Shown: positions 1 to 10,274, counted from the stretch's first letter. The stretch: 64,000 bases of DNA from Deltaproteobacteria bacterium HGW-Deltaproteobacteria-18 (GCA_002841885.1 PHBE01000011.1:97179-161178), one strand, 5' to 3'. Notes: generated by a model not told the origin, from the letters alone. Translations and numbers: made by a program.

Positions 1-2
1 CC

Positions 3-290
3 AGGGTGGGGCTTGCGCATCGACGCCATCACAGGGTAACCACCCTGTCCGGGGGAGAGAGACAAAGGGCGGCCATCGCCCGGGCCATTCTGCTCGAACC
101 CGCCGTGGTGCTTGCCGACGAACCTACCGGGAACCTCGATGAACGGACAGGTCGGGAAGTCAACGATCTTTTATTGCATCTGAACAAGGATCAGGGAGTC
201 ACCCTGGTCGTCGTTACCCACAATGCTGAACTTGCCCAATGCATGCACCGCACATTGGAGCTGCGTTCCGGAGAATTGTATGAAACGTAA
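3..290 (+). CDS. lolD: LolD-type ABC transporter ATP-binding protein, C-terminal end (partial)
   Basis: This is the last 95 codons of a gene that starts before the window. It shows the ABC signature LSGGERQR, a Walker B with LADEPTGNLD and the switch histidine in VVVTHN. The EPTGNLD form is typical of the LolD/MacB class, which powers lipoprotein release from the inner membrane or related export. Its stop overlaps the bamA start by 11 bases, so the two are co-transcribed and probably co-translated. That context of outer-membrane biogenesis favours LolD. A FtsE- or MacB-like ATPase cannot be excluded from this fragment alone. Confidence 0.8.
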   Translation, partial: RVGLAHRRHHRVTTLSGGERQRAAIARAILLEPAVVLADEPTGNLDERTGREVNDLLLHLNKDQGVTLVVVTHNAELAQCMHRTLELRSGELYET

Positions 291-2967
291 TGCCCTCCTG
301 TGTCTGATCGTCCTCCTGAGTCTCTTCAGTGCCCATCCCGGGCTTGCCGAACCGGCGAAAAAGGTCATCGTGCTGCCGTTTGCCGTGAACGCGGCGCCGG
401 ACCTGGCCTATCTAGAAGAGAGCCTGCCCAAGCTGCTTCAGGATCGCCTGACGGCCATGGGGCTGGAGGTGATCCCGCAAGAGGAAACCATGCGCCTCCT
501 GCAGGAACAGCAGGTCGAGTATCTGGACCTTGGAGTCGCCAGGGACATGGCGCTACTCTCCGGGGCAGCTTACGCCGTATACGGCAGCTTCAGTCAGGTC
601 GGCGAGACCATCAGCATCGACACCCGGCTTGTGGAGGCCTTCGGCGTCCGTGAGCCGAAACCGTTTTTCGTGGTCAAGGAAGGCGTGATCAACATCCTGC
701 CAGCCGTTGAAGAAACCGCTGCCAAGATCCAGACCGGCGTGCAGCAAAAGGATCGGATCGCGTCCATTGACGTGCGCGGAAACGAAATCCTCGATGACGA
801 CGTGGTGCTCATGCGGCTCAAGATCCAGCCCGGCGACGTCTACGATCCCAAAGCCGTCAACACGGAGCTCAAGAGCCTCTACGAACTTGGATATTTCGAC
901 GACATTGCCATCGTTTTGGAAGACACTTCCGAAGGCAAGCTCCTGATCATAAACGTCAAGGAAAAACCGCTCATCTCGGCCATCAGTGTCGAAGGAGCGG
1001 AGGAACTTGACGCCGACGACCTGCTGGCCACCATCGCCACCAAGACCGGCGCGGTGCTCAATCCACGGGTTCTGGCTGACGACATGGGCAAGATACGCGA
1101 GCTGTACCGCAAGGACGGCTTCTACAACGCCGAGATCGACTACACCCTGACTCAGGCCGACGCCAAGCGCGCTCGGCTCAACATCATTGTCAAGGAAGGC
1201 AAGAAGCTCTACGTGACGGACATCGTCATCCAGGGTGCCAAACAGCTCGACCCCTCCGATCTCAAGGACGAACTGGCCTTGACCGAACGCGGCATGTTTT
1301 CCTGGATAACGGGGACGGGTGTACTGCGGGAAGAAATCCTGGACCGCGATGCGGCCGCCCTGGAAGCCTATTATGGCAACCGCGGCTTTTTGAACGCCAA
1401 GGTAGGCCAGCCTGAAGTCAGTTATATGGATGACGGCATCGTCGTCACCTTCCAGGTCGAGGAAGGCGATCGCTACACGGTGGCCTCCGTCAAATATGAA
1501 GGCGAGATGATCGCCACCCCCGAAGACCTGAACAACGTCATCGCCTTCGACGAACTGGCCAGCGAGAAAGAATTTTTCGACAGGTCAGTCCTGCGCTCCG
1601 ACCTCCAGAAACTCGTGGAGCACTACTCCAATTTCGGATATGCCTTTGCGGAAGCCGACGTGAACATGGCACGCAACGAGGAAGAAAAGACGCTGGACAT
1701 CACGTACATATTGTCCAAGGGGAACAAGATCTCCATCAACCGTGTCCTGATCGAGGGCAACACCAAGACCAGGGACAACGTCATCCGCCGCGAGATGCGA
1801 CTGGTCGACGGCGACCTCTTTGACGGTTCCCTGCTGCGCAGATCCAATGCCCGACTCAACAGGCTCGATTTCTTCGAGACCGTCGAGATCACCCCGGAAC
1901 CCACGGCCAACCCCAGCGCCCTCAACCTGCGCGTCAAGGTCAAGGAGAAACCCACGGGACAGTTCTCCGCCGGCGTGGGATATTCCAGCTATTCACAGGT
2001 TTTCTTCTCGGGCCAGGTGCTGGAGCGCAATCTTTTCGGCATGGGCTACCAGCTTGGATTCAAAGGCACCATCAGTTCAAAATCCGCCGACTACACCGCC
2101 ACATTCTGGAACCCCCATTACGACGACACGGACCTGGGAGTTGGCATGAGTCTCTACAACGCGATGAACGAGTATTCCGATTACGACAAGCAGTCCATGG
2201 GCGCCAAACTGCTCTTCGGATACCCGCTTGGGGAATATACCAACCTGTCCTGGAATTACCGGCTTGAGCGCTACACGATCGAGGACATTGACGATGACGC
2301 GGACAAGGTCATCAAAGACATCGAAGGACAGAACTGGGCCAGTGCGCTGTATGCATCCATCAAGCGCGACACGACGGACAGACGCATAAACCCCAGCAAG
2401 GGCATCACCCACCAGTTCTCGGTTGAATACGCCGGCGGGCTGATTGGCGGCGATGACGATTTCGTCAAGTACATTGCCGACGCCAACCATTATTTTCCGA
2501 TCTTCCTTGAAACCATCATCCACCTGCACGCACAGGCCGGATACGTGATGGAGAACGGTAGCGACCGCATTCCGCCATTCGAGCGCTTCTATCTTGGGGG
2601 CATGAATTCGGTTCGCGGCTACAAGGAGAGAACCATCTCACCCGTCTACGACAATCAGGAAGGCCAGGACGGCTACGATGAAGGTGACGAGAAAGGCGGA
2701 AACAAGAGCTTCTTCTTCAACGCTGAATATCTTGTGCCGCTGCACAAGGAGATGGGCATCGTGGGACTGCTCTTCTTCGATGCCGGCAAGACCTGGGATG
2801 ATGACGAATCTGTTGACATGGACCTTTACAAGAGCGTCGGCGCCGGCGTGCGCTGGTACTCGCCTCTGGGTCCGCTGCGTCTTGAGTATGGCTACCCTCT
2901 GGACACGGTCGAAGTTGATGATGATAGAAAAGGCCGCTTTGAATTTTCAGTTGGACAGTTCTTTTAA
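280..2967 (+). CDS. bamA: Outer membrane protein assembly factor BamA with an extra N-terminal domain
   Basis: Central insertase of the BAM complex, placing beta-barrel proteins in the outer membrane. The chosen ATG follows GGAG and begins a clear signal peptide (residues 1 to about 23); a longer reading from 223 lacks one. Residues about 24-155 form an additional periplasmic domain not found in classic BamA. Five POTRA repeats follow from about 160 to 560, then a beta-barrel to residue 895. The barrel has the conserved VRGY loop motif and ends in phenylalanine, the normal barrel-end signal. Length is 895 residues against about 800 in E. coli, explained by the extra domain. It lies between lolD and skp. 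Confidence 0.95.
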   Translation: MKRNALLCLIVLLSLFSAHPGLAEPAKKVIVLPFAVNAAPDLAYLEESLPKLLQDRLTAMGLEVIPQEETMRLLQEQQVEYLDLGVARDMALLSGAAYAVYGSFSQVGETISIDTRLVEAFGVREPKPFFVVKEGVINILPAVEETAAKIQTGVQQKDRIASIDVRGNEILDDDVVLMRLKIQPGDVYDPKAVNTELKSLYELGYFDDIAIVLEDTSEGKLLIINVKEKPLISAISVEGAEELDADDLLATIATKTGAVLNPRVLADDMGKIRELYRKDGFYNAEIDYTLTQADAKRARLNIIVKEGKKLYVTDIVIQGAKQLDPSDLKDELALTERGMFSWITGTGVLREEILDRDAAALEAYYGNRGFLNAKVGQPEVSYMDDGIVVTFQVEEGDRYTVASVKYEGEMIATPEDLNNVIAFDELASEKEFFDRSVLRSDLQKLVEHYSNFGYAFAEADVNMARNEEEKTLDITYILSKGNKISINRVLIEGNTKTRDNVIRREMRLVDGDLFDGSLLRRSNARLNRLDFFETVEITPEPTANPSALNLRVKVKEKPTGQFSAGVGYSSYSQVFFSGQVLERNLFGMGYQLGFKGTISSKSADYTATFWNPHYDDTDLGVGMSLYNAMNEYSDYDKQSMGAKLLFGYPLGEYTNLSWNYRLERYTIEDIDDDADKVIKDIEGQNWASALYASIKRDTTDRRINPSKGITHQFSVEYAGGLIGGDDDFVKYIADANHYFPIFLETIIHLHAQAGYVMENGSDRIPPFERFYLGGMNSVRGYKERTISPVYDNQEGQDGYDEGDEKGGNKSFFFNAEYLVPLHKEMGIVGLLFFDAGKTWDDDESVDMDLYKSVGAGVRWYSPLGPLRLEYGYPLDTVEVDDDRKGRFEFSVGQFF

Positions 2968-3006
2968 CATCAAATCAAATTACACATTATTGGTGAGGAG
3001 TTTTCC

Positions 3007-3522
3007 ATGCGTGCATTTACCCTGACAATCTTTTTAGTGCTTTGCCTGGCCCTGACTGCCGGGGCTGAAACCAAAATAGGTTTTATCGATATGAAGGCGG
3101 TCATCGCCAAGTCCGACCCTGGTTCCAAGGCCATGGAACAGCTCAAGTCCCAGTTCAAGGATATGAAGGAAAACCTCGATACCCAGAAAAAGACTTTGGA
3201 CACCCTCAAAGACGAGCTTCAGAAGCAGTCCATGATGCTCAGCCAGGAAGCCAAACTGGACAAGGAAACGCAGTACAAGCGCAAGGTACGTGACTTCCAG
3301 GACATGGGGCAAAGTTATCAGCGCAAGCTCCAGCAGGCCGAACAGAGCCTGTCGAAGCCCATCATCGACAAGCTTTTGGAAGTCATCGAGAGCTACGGCA
3401 AGAAAAACGGATACACGGCCATCTTCGACAAACAGGCCAGTGGCGTGATCTACGGACAGGAGAGTGTTGATCTCACAAACGCCATCCTCGCAGAACTCAA
3501 CAAAGCCATGCGCGGCAAATAA
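3007..3522 (+). CDS. skp: Periplasmic chaperone Skp/OmpH
   Basis: A 171-residue protein with a signal peptide (cleavage near residue 20, after AGA). The mature start, [11 protein letters not shown], is the conserved OmpH N-terminal strand. The middle (about 45-130) is charged and predicted to be a long coiled-coil arm, as in the jellyfish-shaped Skp trimer that holds unfolded outer-membrane proteins. A GGTGAGGAG ribosome site precedes the ATG. It sits 39 bases after bamA and just before lpxD, the usual gene order. Confidence 0.93.
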   Translation: MRAFTLTIFLVLCLALTAGAETKIGFIDMKAVIAKSDPGSKAMEQLKSQFKDMKENLDTQKKTLDTLKDELQKQSMMLSQEAKLDKETQYKRKVRDFQDMGQSYQRKLQQAEQSLSKPIIDKLLEVIESYGKKNGYTAIFDKQASGVIYGQESVDLTNAILAELNKAMRGK

Positions 3523-3533
3523 CAGGGCCGGCA

Positions 3534-4562
3534 ATGCTTCTTACCGAAATCGCATCCCGTCTGGGCGTAACCCTGAAGGGCAATGACATCGAGATCACCG
3601 GGGTCAACACTCTGGCTGATGCGTCGGCGTCAGAACTGTCCTTTCTGGCCAACCCCAAATATGCGCCGCAACTTGAAACAACCGGCGCAGGTGCAGTTCT
3701 GGTCAGTGCTGATCAGGCCCTGGATTCAAAACCCTGCCTGATCAGCTCCAATCCCTATCTTGATTTTGCCCGAGCCGTTCAGCTTTTTGCCAAACCGCAG
3801 GGATCTTTTGAAGGCATCAGCCCCCTGGCCTCTGTGCACGATGACGCAAGCATCGACCCCAGCGCCGCCATTGCCCCTTTTGTCTACATCGGAAAGGGGG
3901 CAAAGGTCGGCGCGAGGGTTCGTGTATTCAGCGGCTCGTATCTCGGGGAGGACTGCGTTGTCGACGAAGACACCATAATCTATCCCAACTGCTCACTGAT
4001 GGCCGGCACGCTGGTCGGAAAGCGGGTCATTCTACATGCCGGAACGGTGCTTGGGAGTGACGGATTCGGATTTGCCCAGGCTGCCTCCGGAATGACAAAA
4101 TTTCCACAGATTGGCCGGACCGTGATCGAAGATGACGTCGAAATCGGGGCAAACACGACCATAGACCGTGCCGCCCTGGGTGAAACCCGCGTGGGACGGG
4201 GCACCAAAATCGATAATCTGGTCCAGCTCGGCCACAATGTCCGGCTAGGGAGAAACTGCATCATCGTGTCGCAAGTCGGCATCGCAGGGTCTACCACCCT
4301 GGGCGACGGCGTGATTCTGGCTGGTCAGGTCGGCGTCGCCGGACACCTGAACCTTGGCGACGGATGCCGTATCGGCGCCAAATCAGGCGTAGGCAAGGAC
4401 GTGCCTCCGGGCCAGGACCTGAGCGGTATTCCGGTCATGTCTCACGGATCATTCTTGCGCGCCTCGGCCATAATGCCCAAGCTGCCGGAAATGAAGCGGC
4501 GACTGGGCAAACTGGAAAAGGAACTGGCCGCACTCCGGGAAGAACTCGCGAACAAAGGGTAA
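3534..4562 (+). CDS. lpxD: UDP-3-O-(3-hydroxyacyl)glucosamine N-acyltransferase LpxD
   Basis: Third step of lipid A synthesis: transfers a 3-hydroxyacyl chain from ACP to the amino group of UDP-3-O-acyl-glucosamine, in the cytoplasm. Residues 1-95 are the N-terminal uridine-binding domain (with [10 protein letters not shown]), followed by left-handed beta-helix hexapeptide repeats to about 310. The catalytic histidine is in [11 protein letters not shown]. The C-terminal helix (about 315-342) is charged and caps the trimer. Its 342 residues match the family. The start lies 11 bases after skp. Confidence 0.95.
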   Translation: MLLTEIASRLGVTLKGNDIEITGVNTLADASASELSFLANPKYAPQLETTGAGAVLVSADQALDSKPCLISSNPYLDFARAVQLFAKPQGSFEGISPLASVHDDASIDPSAAIAPFVYIGKGAKVGARVRVFSGSYLGEDCVVDEDTIIYPNCSLMAGTLVGKRVILHAGTVLGSDGFGFAQAASGMTKFPQIGRTVIEDDVEIGANTTIDRAALGETRVGRGTKIDNLVQLGHNVRLGRNCIIVSQVGIAGSTTLGDGVILAGQVGVAGHLNLGDGCRIGAKSGVGKDVPPGQDLSGIPVMSHGSFLRASAIMPKLPEMKRRLGKLEKELAALREELANKG

Positions 4563-4566
4563 TGAC

Positions 4567-5034
4567 ATGATCAACAAACCTGAGAATGGCGAAATTGTAA
4601 GCCGTGACATTCTGGATCTGCTTCCACACCGCTATCCCTTCCTGCTGGTGGACCGGGTACTCTCTTTTGAGCCCATGAAATCCGTACACGCCATCAAGAG
4701 CGTATCCATCAACGAACCTTTTTTTCAGGGTCACTTTCCGTCCTACCCGGTCATGCCCGGAGTGCTCATTCTTGAAGCGCTGGCTCAGGCTGGCGGAATC
4801 ATGGTCATCAAGAGCCTTCCGCCGGCGGATACCGTAGGCAAGATATTTCTGTTCACCGGCATGGAGAAAGTGCGCTTCCGCCGTCCCGTGTTCCCAGGTG
4901 ACCAACTGCACCTGCACGTTACCTACGAGCGTCACAAGATGAGCATGTGGAAGACCAACGGCAAGGCCATGGTCGATGGCAAAGTCGTGGCCGAAGGCAT
5001 CCTGACCGCTTCCGTAGTACCCAGGGAGGACTGA
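4567..5034 (+). CDS. fabZ: 3-hydroxyacyl-ACP dehydratase FabZ
   Basis: Hot-dog-fold dehydratase that makes trans-2-enoyl-ACP during fatty acid elongation. It shares the 3-hydroxyacyl-ACP pool with LpxA and LpxD, which explains its place between them. The family motifs are present: LPHRYPFLLVDRV near residue 19, and HFPSYPVMPGVLILEALAQ with the active-site His and Glu. Its 155 residues are normal. It follows lpxD by 4 bases, and its stop overlaps the lpxA start by one base. Confidence 0.95.
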   Translation: MINKPENGEIVSRDILDLLPHRYPFLLVDRVLSFEPMKSVHAIKSVSINEPFFQGHFPSYPVMPGVLILEALAQAGGIMVIKSLPPADTVGKIFLFTGMEKVRFRRPVFPGDQLHLHVTYERHKMSMWKTNGKAMVDGKVVAEGILTASVVPRED

Positions 5035-5825
5035 TGCAGACTGACATTCACCCTTCAGCAGTAGTTCATCCCGGAGCGTACCTTGGCACCGGAGTCACGA
5101 TCGGCCCTTTTGCGGTCATCGAGGACAAAGTTCACATCGGTGACGAGACGGTCATCGACGCCGGAGCCCAGATCAAACGCTTCACAACCCTTGGCAGCAG
5201 AAACCATGTCCACTCCATGGCCTGCGTCGGAGGTGAGCCCCAGGATCTCAAATTCGGCGGAGAAGCGAGCAGACTCGTCATCGGCGACCGGAACAAGATC
5301 CGCGAATTTTCGACCATCCACCGCGGCACCGAAGGCGGAGGCGGCATAACCCGGGTCGGTTCGGACAACCTGATGATGGCCTACTCCCACATCGCGCACG
5401 ACTGCGTGGTAGGAGACAACAACGTCCTGGCCAACGCCGCAACCCTGGCCGGACATGTGATCGTGGGCAATGAAGTGGTCGTGGGCGGTCTTTCGGCCGT
5501 GCACCAGTTCGTGAACATCGGCGATTTCGCATTCATCGGCGGGAAAACCGGCGTGGCCCAAGATGTGCCGCCCTTCATGCTGGCCGTCGGCGAGCGCGCT
5601 ACCTTGCGCGGGCTCAATCTCATCGGTTTGCGCAGGCATGGTTTTTCCTCGGAGGAAATTCATGCCCTGAAATCCGCCTACAAGCTGATATGGCGCTCCA
5701 ATCAGGAACGCAATGAAGTCATGCAGCAGGTCGAGACGGAGCTTGGCAACTTCTCCCAGGTCATGAAGCTCCTCGACTTCATCCGCAGCAGCAAACGAGG
5801 CACCATCACGCCTGAACGCATCTAG
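5034..5825 (+). CDS. lpxA: UDP-N-acetylglucosamine O-acyltransferase LpxA
   Basis: First step of lipid A synthesis: moves a 3-hydroxyacyl group from ACP to the 3-OH of UDP-GlcNAc. The 263-residue protein is an N-terminal left-handed beta-helix (residues 1 to about 190), starting DIHPSAVVHPGAYLG, with a helical C-terminal domain. The catalytic His is in YSHIAHDC and the substrate segment is GGEPQDLKF. The ATG overlaps the fabZ stop (TGATG) and follows AGGGAGG. A longer upstream reading would run through fabZ and is rejected. Confidence 0.95.
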   Translation: MQTDIHPSAVVHPGAYLGTGVTIGPFAVIEDKVHIGDETVIDAGAQIKRFTTLGSRNHVHSMACVGGEPQDLKFGGEASRLVIGDRNKIREFSTIHRGTEGGGGITRVGSDNLMMAYSHIAHDCVVGDNNVLANAATLAGHVIVGNEVVVGGLSAVHQFVNIGDFAFIGGKTGVAQDVPPFMLAVGERATLRGLNLIGLRRHGFSSEEIHALKSAYKLIWRSNQERNEVMQQVETELGNFSQVMKLLDFIRSSKRGTITPERI

Positions 5826-5832
5826 ACAGGCC

Positions 5833-6645
5833 ATGACCAGAACGCTTGGCATAATCGCTGGCGGCGGCTCATTTCCCATCACCGTGGCCACTACGGCAAG
5901 AGAGCGCGGCGAACGCGTCATCGGTGTCGGATTTGCTTCCGATACCGATCCAGCCTTTCAAGCCCACTGCGACAATTTCTCATGGCTCAAACTTGGCCAA
6001 CTCGGCAAGCTTATAGATTTCTTCACCGCAAACCATGTCACGCACGTGGTCATGGCAGGCCCCATCAACAAACCAAAGGCTCTTGATCTTCGTCCTGACT
6101 GGCGGGCGGCAAGGCTTCTTTTTTCCATCAAGGCCCGAGGGGATGACGTCCTGCTGCGCGCACTGACTGCCGAACTGGAACGCGAAGGCATCATCGTCGT
6201 GGCCCCGCACCATTACTCGCCTGACCTGCTGGCTCCTGCAGGAATCCTGACAAAAAGAAAACCTACGCAAACCGAACGCGAGGATGTGGAGTTCGCCTGG
6301 AAGCTGGCTCAATCTCTGGGCCAGTTCGACATAGGCCAGTGTCTGGTAGTGCGGGAAAAAATCGTTCTGGCCGTCGAGGCCATTGAAGGCACGGATGCCG
6401 CCATAAAACGCGGCGGTCAGCTTGGCGGCTCCGGCGCGGTGGTCGTAAAGCGCCCAAAGCCGACCCAGGACAAAAGGCTCGATCTCCCTGCCTTCGGCCT
6501 GAAGACCCTGCAATCCATGGCCGATGTCGGCGCGACTTGCCTGGCCTTCGAGGCAGGCGGATGCATCTTTTTCGAACAGGGCAAGGCGATTGATTTTGCC
6601 AACGCCCAAGGTATCACTCTGCTCGGCCTGCCGCCGGGCACCTAG
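5833..6645 (+). CDS. lpxI: UDP-2,3-diacylglucosamine pyrophosphatase LpxI
   Basis: Hydrolyses UDP-2,3-diacylglucosamine to lipid X and UMP. LpxI replaces LpxH in alpha- and many deltaproteobacteria. Its 270 residues have the N-terminal LGIIAGGGSFPI and central AGPINKP segments, and the C-terminal motif region GATCLAFEAGGC, all characteristic of this (former DUF1009) family. It is the last gene of the bamA-lpx operon, 7 bases after lpxA, and is followed by a hairpin terminator. No lpxB follows in this window. Confidence 0.92.
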   Translation: MTRTLGIIAGGGSFPITVATTARERGERVIGVGFASDTDPAFQAHCDNFSWLKLGQLGKLIDFFTANHVTHVVMAGPINKPKALDLRPDWRAARLLFSIKARGDDVLLRALTAELEREGIIVVAPHHYSPDLLAPAGILTKRKPTQTEREDVEFAWKLAQSLGQFDIGQCLVVREKIVLAVEAIEGTDAAIKRGGQLGGSGAVVVKRPKPTQDKRLDLPAFGLKTLQSMADVGATCLAFEAGGCIFFEQGKAIDFANAQGITLLGLPPGT

Positions 6646-6670
6646 CGGCCGCAAAATACAACTCAAACAA

Positions 6671-6702
6671 GAAATGGCCGGGATGCACATCCCGGCCATT
6701 TC
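6671..6702. terminator. Bidirectional hairpin terminator between lpxI and thrC
   Basis: A perfect stem of about 13 bp (AAATGGCCGGGAT with ATCCCGGCCATTT) around a short loop, followed on the plus strand by a T-rich stretch. It lies between two convergent genes and can serve both. Confidence 0.75.
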
Positions 6703-6730
6703 TGTTTTCCAGCATTTCAGGCTATCGCCG

Positions 6731-8179
6731 TCATTTCTTGTCCAGCCCCAGCATGCCGACCACGTTCTGGGCGGCCTGAACCGTGAACGCATCCTCGGAC
6801 AGGCGCTCCTTCTCGTGCTGGTCAATGACCAGACGCGGCACATTGGCCAGCTTCTTGTCCGGCGTGATCTCAAATTCCGGGCCGAATCCGTCATGAAAAT
6901 ACATGTCCTGAAATCCAGCGAATTTCAAAGCGTGTGCCGTGGCGTCAAGAACGGCAAGTTCTCCTTCATCCATGAGTCCCAGTTCCTTGGCTTTCAAAAG
7001 CCCGGCCAGGCATTCCCCGCCCTGGGTGCAGGCGATGTGGCCATGCCTGTTGGCAAGCAGCATGGACTCGATGATGCGCTGCTCGCTGACCTGCACGACC
7101 TGGAACGATCCCGCTCCACCGAGTTTCTGGTAGCTATCGGCCAGAAACGCGACCCGGGGAAACGACACGGGATTGCCGATCATGGCCGCCTGGGCAACGG
7201 AGGGACGGACCTTCACGGCCTCGAACCTGCGCGGCTCAGACTCCTGGGCATAATACCTGAACACGGGGTCCGCATGCTCGGACTGCACCCCGACGATACG
7301 AGGCAGGGACTCTATGATCCCAAGCCGCAGGAGTTTCAGAAATCCGCTCATGATGGCGGTAATGTTTCCGGCATTGCCGATGGGCACGAAAATGACCTTT
7401 CCGCTCAGATTCCAATCATACCACTGCGCGACCTCAAAGGCATAGCTCTCCTGCCCGAGTATGCGCCAGGCGTTCTTGGAATTCAGCAGCGCCACCCGGT
7501 AATGATCGGCCAGATATTCGACCACCTTCATGCAGTCGTCAAAAACACCCGGGATTTCGAGCACTTTTGCCCCACTGCCGAGAGGCTGGGAAAGTTGCTG
7601 CGCAGTGACCTTGCCCTGGGGCAGGAGCACCACGGAAGTCAGGGGCTCACCCACATACGCGGCATAGAGCGCCGCGGCGGCCGAAGTGTCGCCGGTAGAG
7701 GCGCATATGGTCAGGACATTGTCCCAGTCGTGCTTGTCCACCATATGGCGCAGGTACGAATAGGCACAAGCCATGCCGCGATCCTTGAACGATGCGGACG
7801 GATTCTGGCCGTCATTCTTGAAGGCCATGGGTTGTCCCACCAAACGCTCCAGAGCGGGTGAGGAGCGGGTCACAGGCGTATTTCCCTCGCCCAGGTAGAC
7901 GATGTGCTCCTCGGCCACGACAGGGGCCATCAACTCGTAAAAGCGGAAAATGCCGCGCAGGGCCGGATTTTTGGTCGCCGCGCGCAGGTCGAAAAGATCG
8001 CGCCAAGCAGCGCCGGATGTTTTTTCCAGCTCGGGGAAGCGTGTATCCTCCAGCAGAAAAACACCCTTGCAGCTGGGACATGTGTAATGCAGTTCGTCAA
8101 TGGGATACCTGGCCTGACAACCGAGGCAGACATATTCCATTTCCCCTCTGTATGTGGGGAAAACGTTGGCTTCGCGCAT
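6731..8179 (-). CDS. thrC: Threonine synthase
   Basis: PLP enzyme converting O-phosphohomoserine to threonine. It has 482 residues. The N-terminus (residues about 16-40) holds a four-cysteine zinc-ribbon-like pair, CLGC and CPSC, as seen in a subgroup of threonine synthases. The PLP lysine is in SASFKDRG. The TPVTRS segment and a glycine-rich phosphate site near PIGNAGN also fit. AGGGAG precedes the ATG. It is the last gene of the glmU-to-thrC run of minus-strand genes, 21 bases after the ubiA-family gene. Confidence 0.93.
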   Translation of the reverse strand: MREANVFPTYRGEMEYVCLGCQARYPIDELHYTCPSCKGVFLLEDTRFPELEKTSGAAWRDLFDLRAATKNPALRGIFRFYELMAPVVAEEHIVYLGEGNTPVTRSSPALERLVGQPMAFKNDGQNPSASFKDRGMACAYSYLRHMVDKHDWDNVLTICASTGDTSAAAALYAAYVGEPLTSVVLLPQGKVTAQQLSQPLGSGAKVLEIPGVFDDCMKVVEYLADHYRVALLNSKNAWRILGQESYAFEVAQWYDWNLSGKVIFVPIGNAGNITAIMSGFLKLLRLGIIESLPRIVGVQSEHADPVFRYYAQESEPRRFEAVKVRPSVAQAAMIGNPVSFPRVAFLADSYQKLGGAGSFQVVQVSEQRIIESMLLANRHGHIACTQGGECLAGLLKAKELGLMDEGELAVLDATAHALKFAGFQDMYFHDGFGPEFEITPDKKLANVPRLVIDQHEKERLSEDAFTVQAAQNVVGMLGLDKK

Positions 8180-8200
8180 GAGATGCTCCCTGAAAATTAT

Positions 8201-9064
8201 TTACTTGAGCGCCAAGTCGATGACCGCGCCCACAAACAAGAAAACCGCTACAAATCCGTTCAAGGTGAAAAAAGCAAGATTGACCCTGCTCAGGTCGTGC
8301 GCGGAGATCAGCCGATGCTCGAAAAGCAGGATCGCTGCCACGGCCAGACAAAAACCTGTGTAAATAAGTCCGGCGCCGGCAGACCAGCCGGCCAGAAGAA
8401 AAAAGATGGCAGTCACAACATGGCCGAACGTCGAAAGAGCCAGTGCGATCGGCAACCCTTTGGCTGCCGGCAGAGAATGCAGGCCTTCGGCCTGATCGAA
8501 TTCGGCGTCCTGACATGCGTACAGGATATCAAATCCGGCCACCCAGAAAGTCACCCCCAGGCCCAGCAGGACAGGGGCAAGGGCAATCTGCGGGGACACG
8601 GCGAGCCACCCTGCAATGGGCGCAAGCCCGAGCACCGTGCCCAGGAAAAAATGGCACAGAAAGGTGAATCGCTTGGTGTAGCTGTAGAATGCGGACCAGA
8701 TCAGAGCCAGGGGAGAAAGCGCAAGACAAAGGGCGTTGAGCTGCCAGCATGCCCCGACAAAGACAATAGCGCTGGTGACTATGAAAACCAGCGTCTCGGA
8801 CACCTTGAGCTCGCCCGTCACCAGAGGCCGGGTCTGGGTTCGCGGATTTTTTGAATCAATGGGGAGGTCGGCGAGGCGATTGACGGCCATGGCGAACGAG
8901 CGCACGGCCACCATGGCCACGGTCAGAGCCAGAAATATCTTCCAGCCCGGCCAGCTGCCTGCGGCCCAGATCATTCCGAGATAGGCGAAGGGCAGGGCAA
9001 AGATCGAGTGTTCTATCTTGACCATGCGCGACAGAAGAACGGCCTTACGCAAAATCGATAACAT
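8201..9064 (-). CDS. ubiA: UbiA-family aromatic prenyltransferase (menaquinone pathway, MqnP-like)
   Basis: Integral membrane prenyltransferase with about eight hydrophobic segments in 287 residues. The two Asp-rich motifs are NRLADLPIDSKNPRTQTRPL (near 63) and DILYACQDAEFDQAEG (near 180). The ATG follows AGGGGGA. Sulfate reducers of this group make menaquinone through futalosine, so the substrate is more likely a naphthoate than 4-hydroxybenzoate; that is inference from physiology. Neighbours tyrS and thrC give no direct functional clue. Confidence 0.85.
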   Translation of the reverse strand: MLSILRKAVLLSRMVKIEHSIFALPFAYLGMIWAAGSWPGWKIFLALTVAMVAVRSFAMAVNRLADLPIDSKNPRTQTRPLVTGELKVSETLVFIVTSAIVFVGACWQLNALCLALSPLALIWSAFYSYTKRFTFLCHFFLGTVLGLAPIAGWLAVSPQIALAPVLLGLGVTFWVAGFDILYACQDAEFDQAEGLHSLPAAKGLPIALALSTFGHVVTAIFFLLAGWSAGAGLIYTGFCLAVAAILLFEHRLISAHDLSRVNLAFFTLNGFVAVFLFVGAVIDLALK

Positions 9065-9077
9065 CAGCCAATCCCCC

Positions 9078-10274
9078 TTAGGCCGCCACGAGCTTCAGGA
9101 ATCTCTTCTTGCCGATCTTGAGCACATATTCCCCCGGCGCGAATGCGAACGACGCATCGTCCTCCTTGCGTCCGTCAATGGTCACGGCGTTCTGTTTGCA
9201 CATCCGCCGGGCATCGCCCTTGGAGGAACACACGCCGCTCTCGCTCAGGACATCCACCAGCAGCGTCCCCGCCTGCACTAAGAAAACCTCGATGTCTTCC
9301 GGAATGCCCTGCTTGGCGAACACGGCGTTGAACGCCTCGCGCGCGGCGGCCCCGGCCTCCAAGCCGTGAAAGCGTGTCGTGATCTCCTGGGCCAGATCCT
9401 CCTTGGCGGTCTTGGGATGCAGGGCGCCGGACAGAACCTGCTCGCGCAGGGAACCGATCCGATCCAGGGAATTGTCGGAAAGGAGTTCGTAATAGCGCCA
9501 CATCAATTCATCTGAGATGGACATCAGCTTGCCGAACATATCGCCCGGCGCCTCGTCTATGCCTATGTAGTTGCCCAGCGACTTGCTCATCTTCTGGACT
9601 CCGTCGAGGCCCTCCAGGATGGGCATGGTCAAGACGATCTGCGATGCTTGGCCGTGCTCACGCTGAAGGTGGCGGCCCATGAGCAGATTGAACTTCTGGT
9701 CCGTTCCGCCAAGCTCCACATCGGCTCTGAGGGCCACGGAGTCGTAACCCTGAACCAGCGGGTACAGGAATTCGTGGATGGAGATGGGCTGGTTGCCTTT
9801 GAAGCGCTTCTCAAAGTCATCGCGCTCAAGCATGCGGGCCACGGTGTAACGCGAGCAGAGCTCGATGAAATCGGCAGCGGAAAACGTGTCCATCCAAGTG
9901 GAGTTGAAGGCGATCTCGGTTCGTTCCTGATCGAGTATCTTGAAAATCTGCTTCTTGTATGTTTCGGCGTTGCGGAGAACCTCTTCGCGGGTCAATTTCT
10001 TGCGCGTTTCGGACTTTCCGGAGGGATCGCCGATCATGCCCGTGAAATCGCCGATCAGGAAAATGACCTGATGTCCGAGTTCCTGAAAGTGCTTGAGCTT
10101 CTGGATCAGTACCGTGTGCCCAAGATGCAGATCAGGTGCAGTGGGATCAAACCCGGCCTTGATCCGCAGCGGAACGCCGGTGCGCAGTTTTGCGATCAGT
10201 TCCTCTTCATTGATGATCTCGACGCTCCCGCGCCGGATCTGCTCCAGCTGCCGAGCCAGCTCCATATCTGTCAT
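9078..10274 (-). CDS. tyrS: Tyrosyl-tRNA synthetase
   Basis: Class I aminoacyl-tRNA synthetase, charging tRNA-Tyr. The HLGHTV signature is near residue 50 and KMSKS near residue 234. A C-terminal S4-type RNA-binding domain covers about 330-398, with [18 protein letters not shown]. Its 398 residues fit the longer TyrZ-like subgroup. AGGAAC precedes the ATG. It lies 15 bases after ymdB in the minus-strand operon. Confidence 0.95.
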   Translation of the reverse strand: MTDMELARQLEQIRRGSVEIINEEELIAKLRTGVPLRIKAGFDPTAPDLHLGHTVLIQKLKHFQELGHQVIFLIGDFTGMIGDPSGKSETRKKLTREEVLRNAETYKKQIFKILDQERTEIAFNSTWMDTFSAADFIELCSRYTVARMLERDDFEKRFKGNQPISIHEFLYPLVQGYDSVALRADVELGGTDQKFNLLMGRHLQREHGQASQIVLTMPILEGLDGVQKMSKSLGNYIGIDEAPGDMFGKLMSISDELMWRYYELLSDNSLDRIGSLREQVLSGALHPKTAKEDLAQEITTRFHGLEAGAAAREAFNAVFAKQGIPEDIEVFLVQAGTLLVDVLSESGVCSSKGDARRMCKQNAVTIDGRKEDDASFAFAPGEYVLKIGKKRFLKLVAA

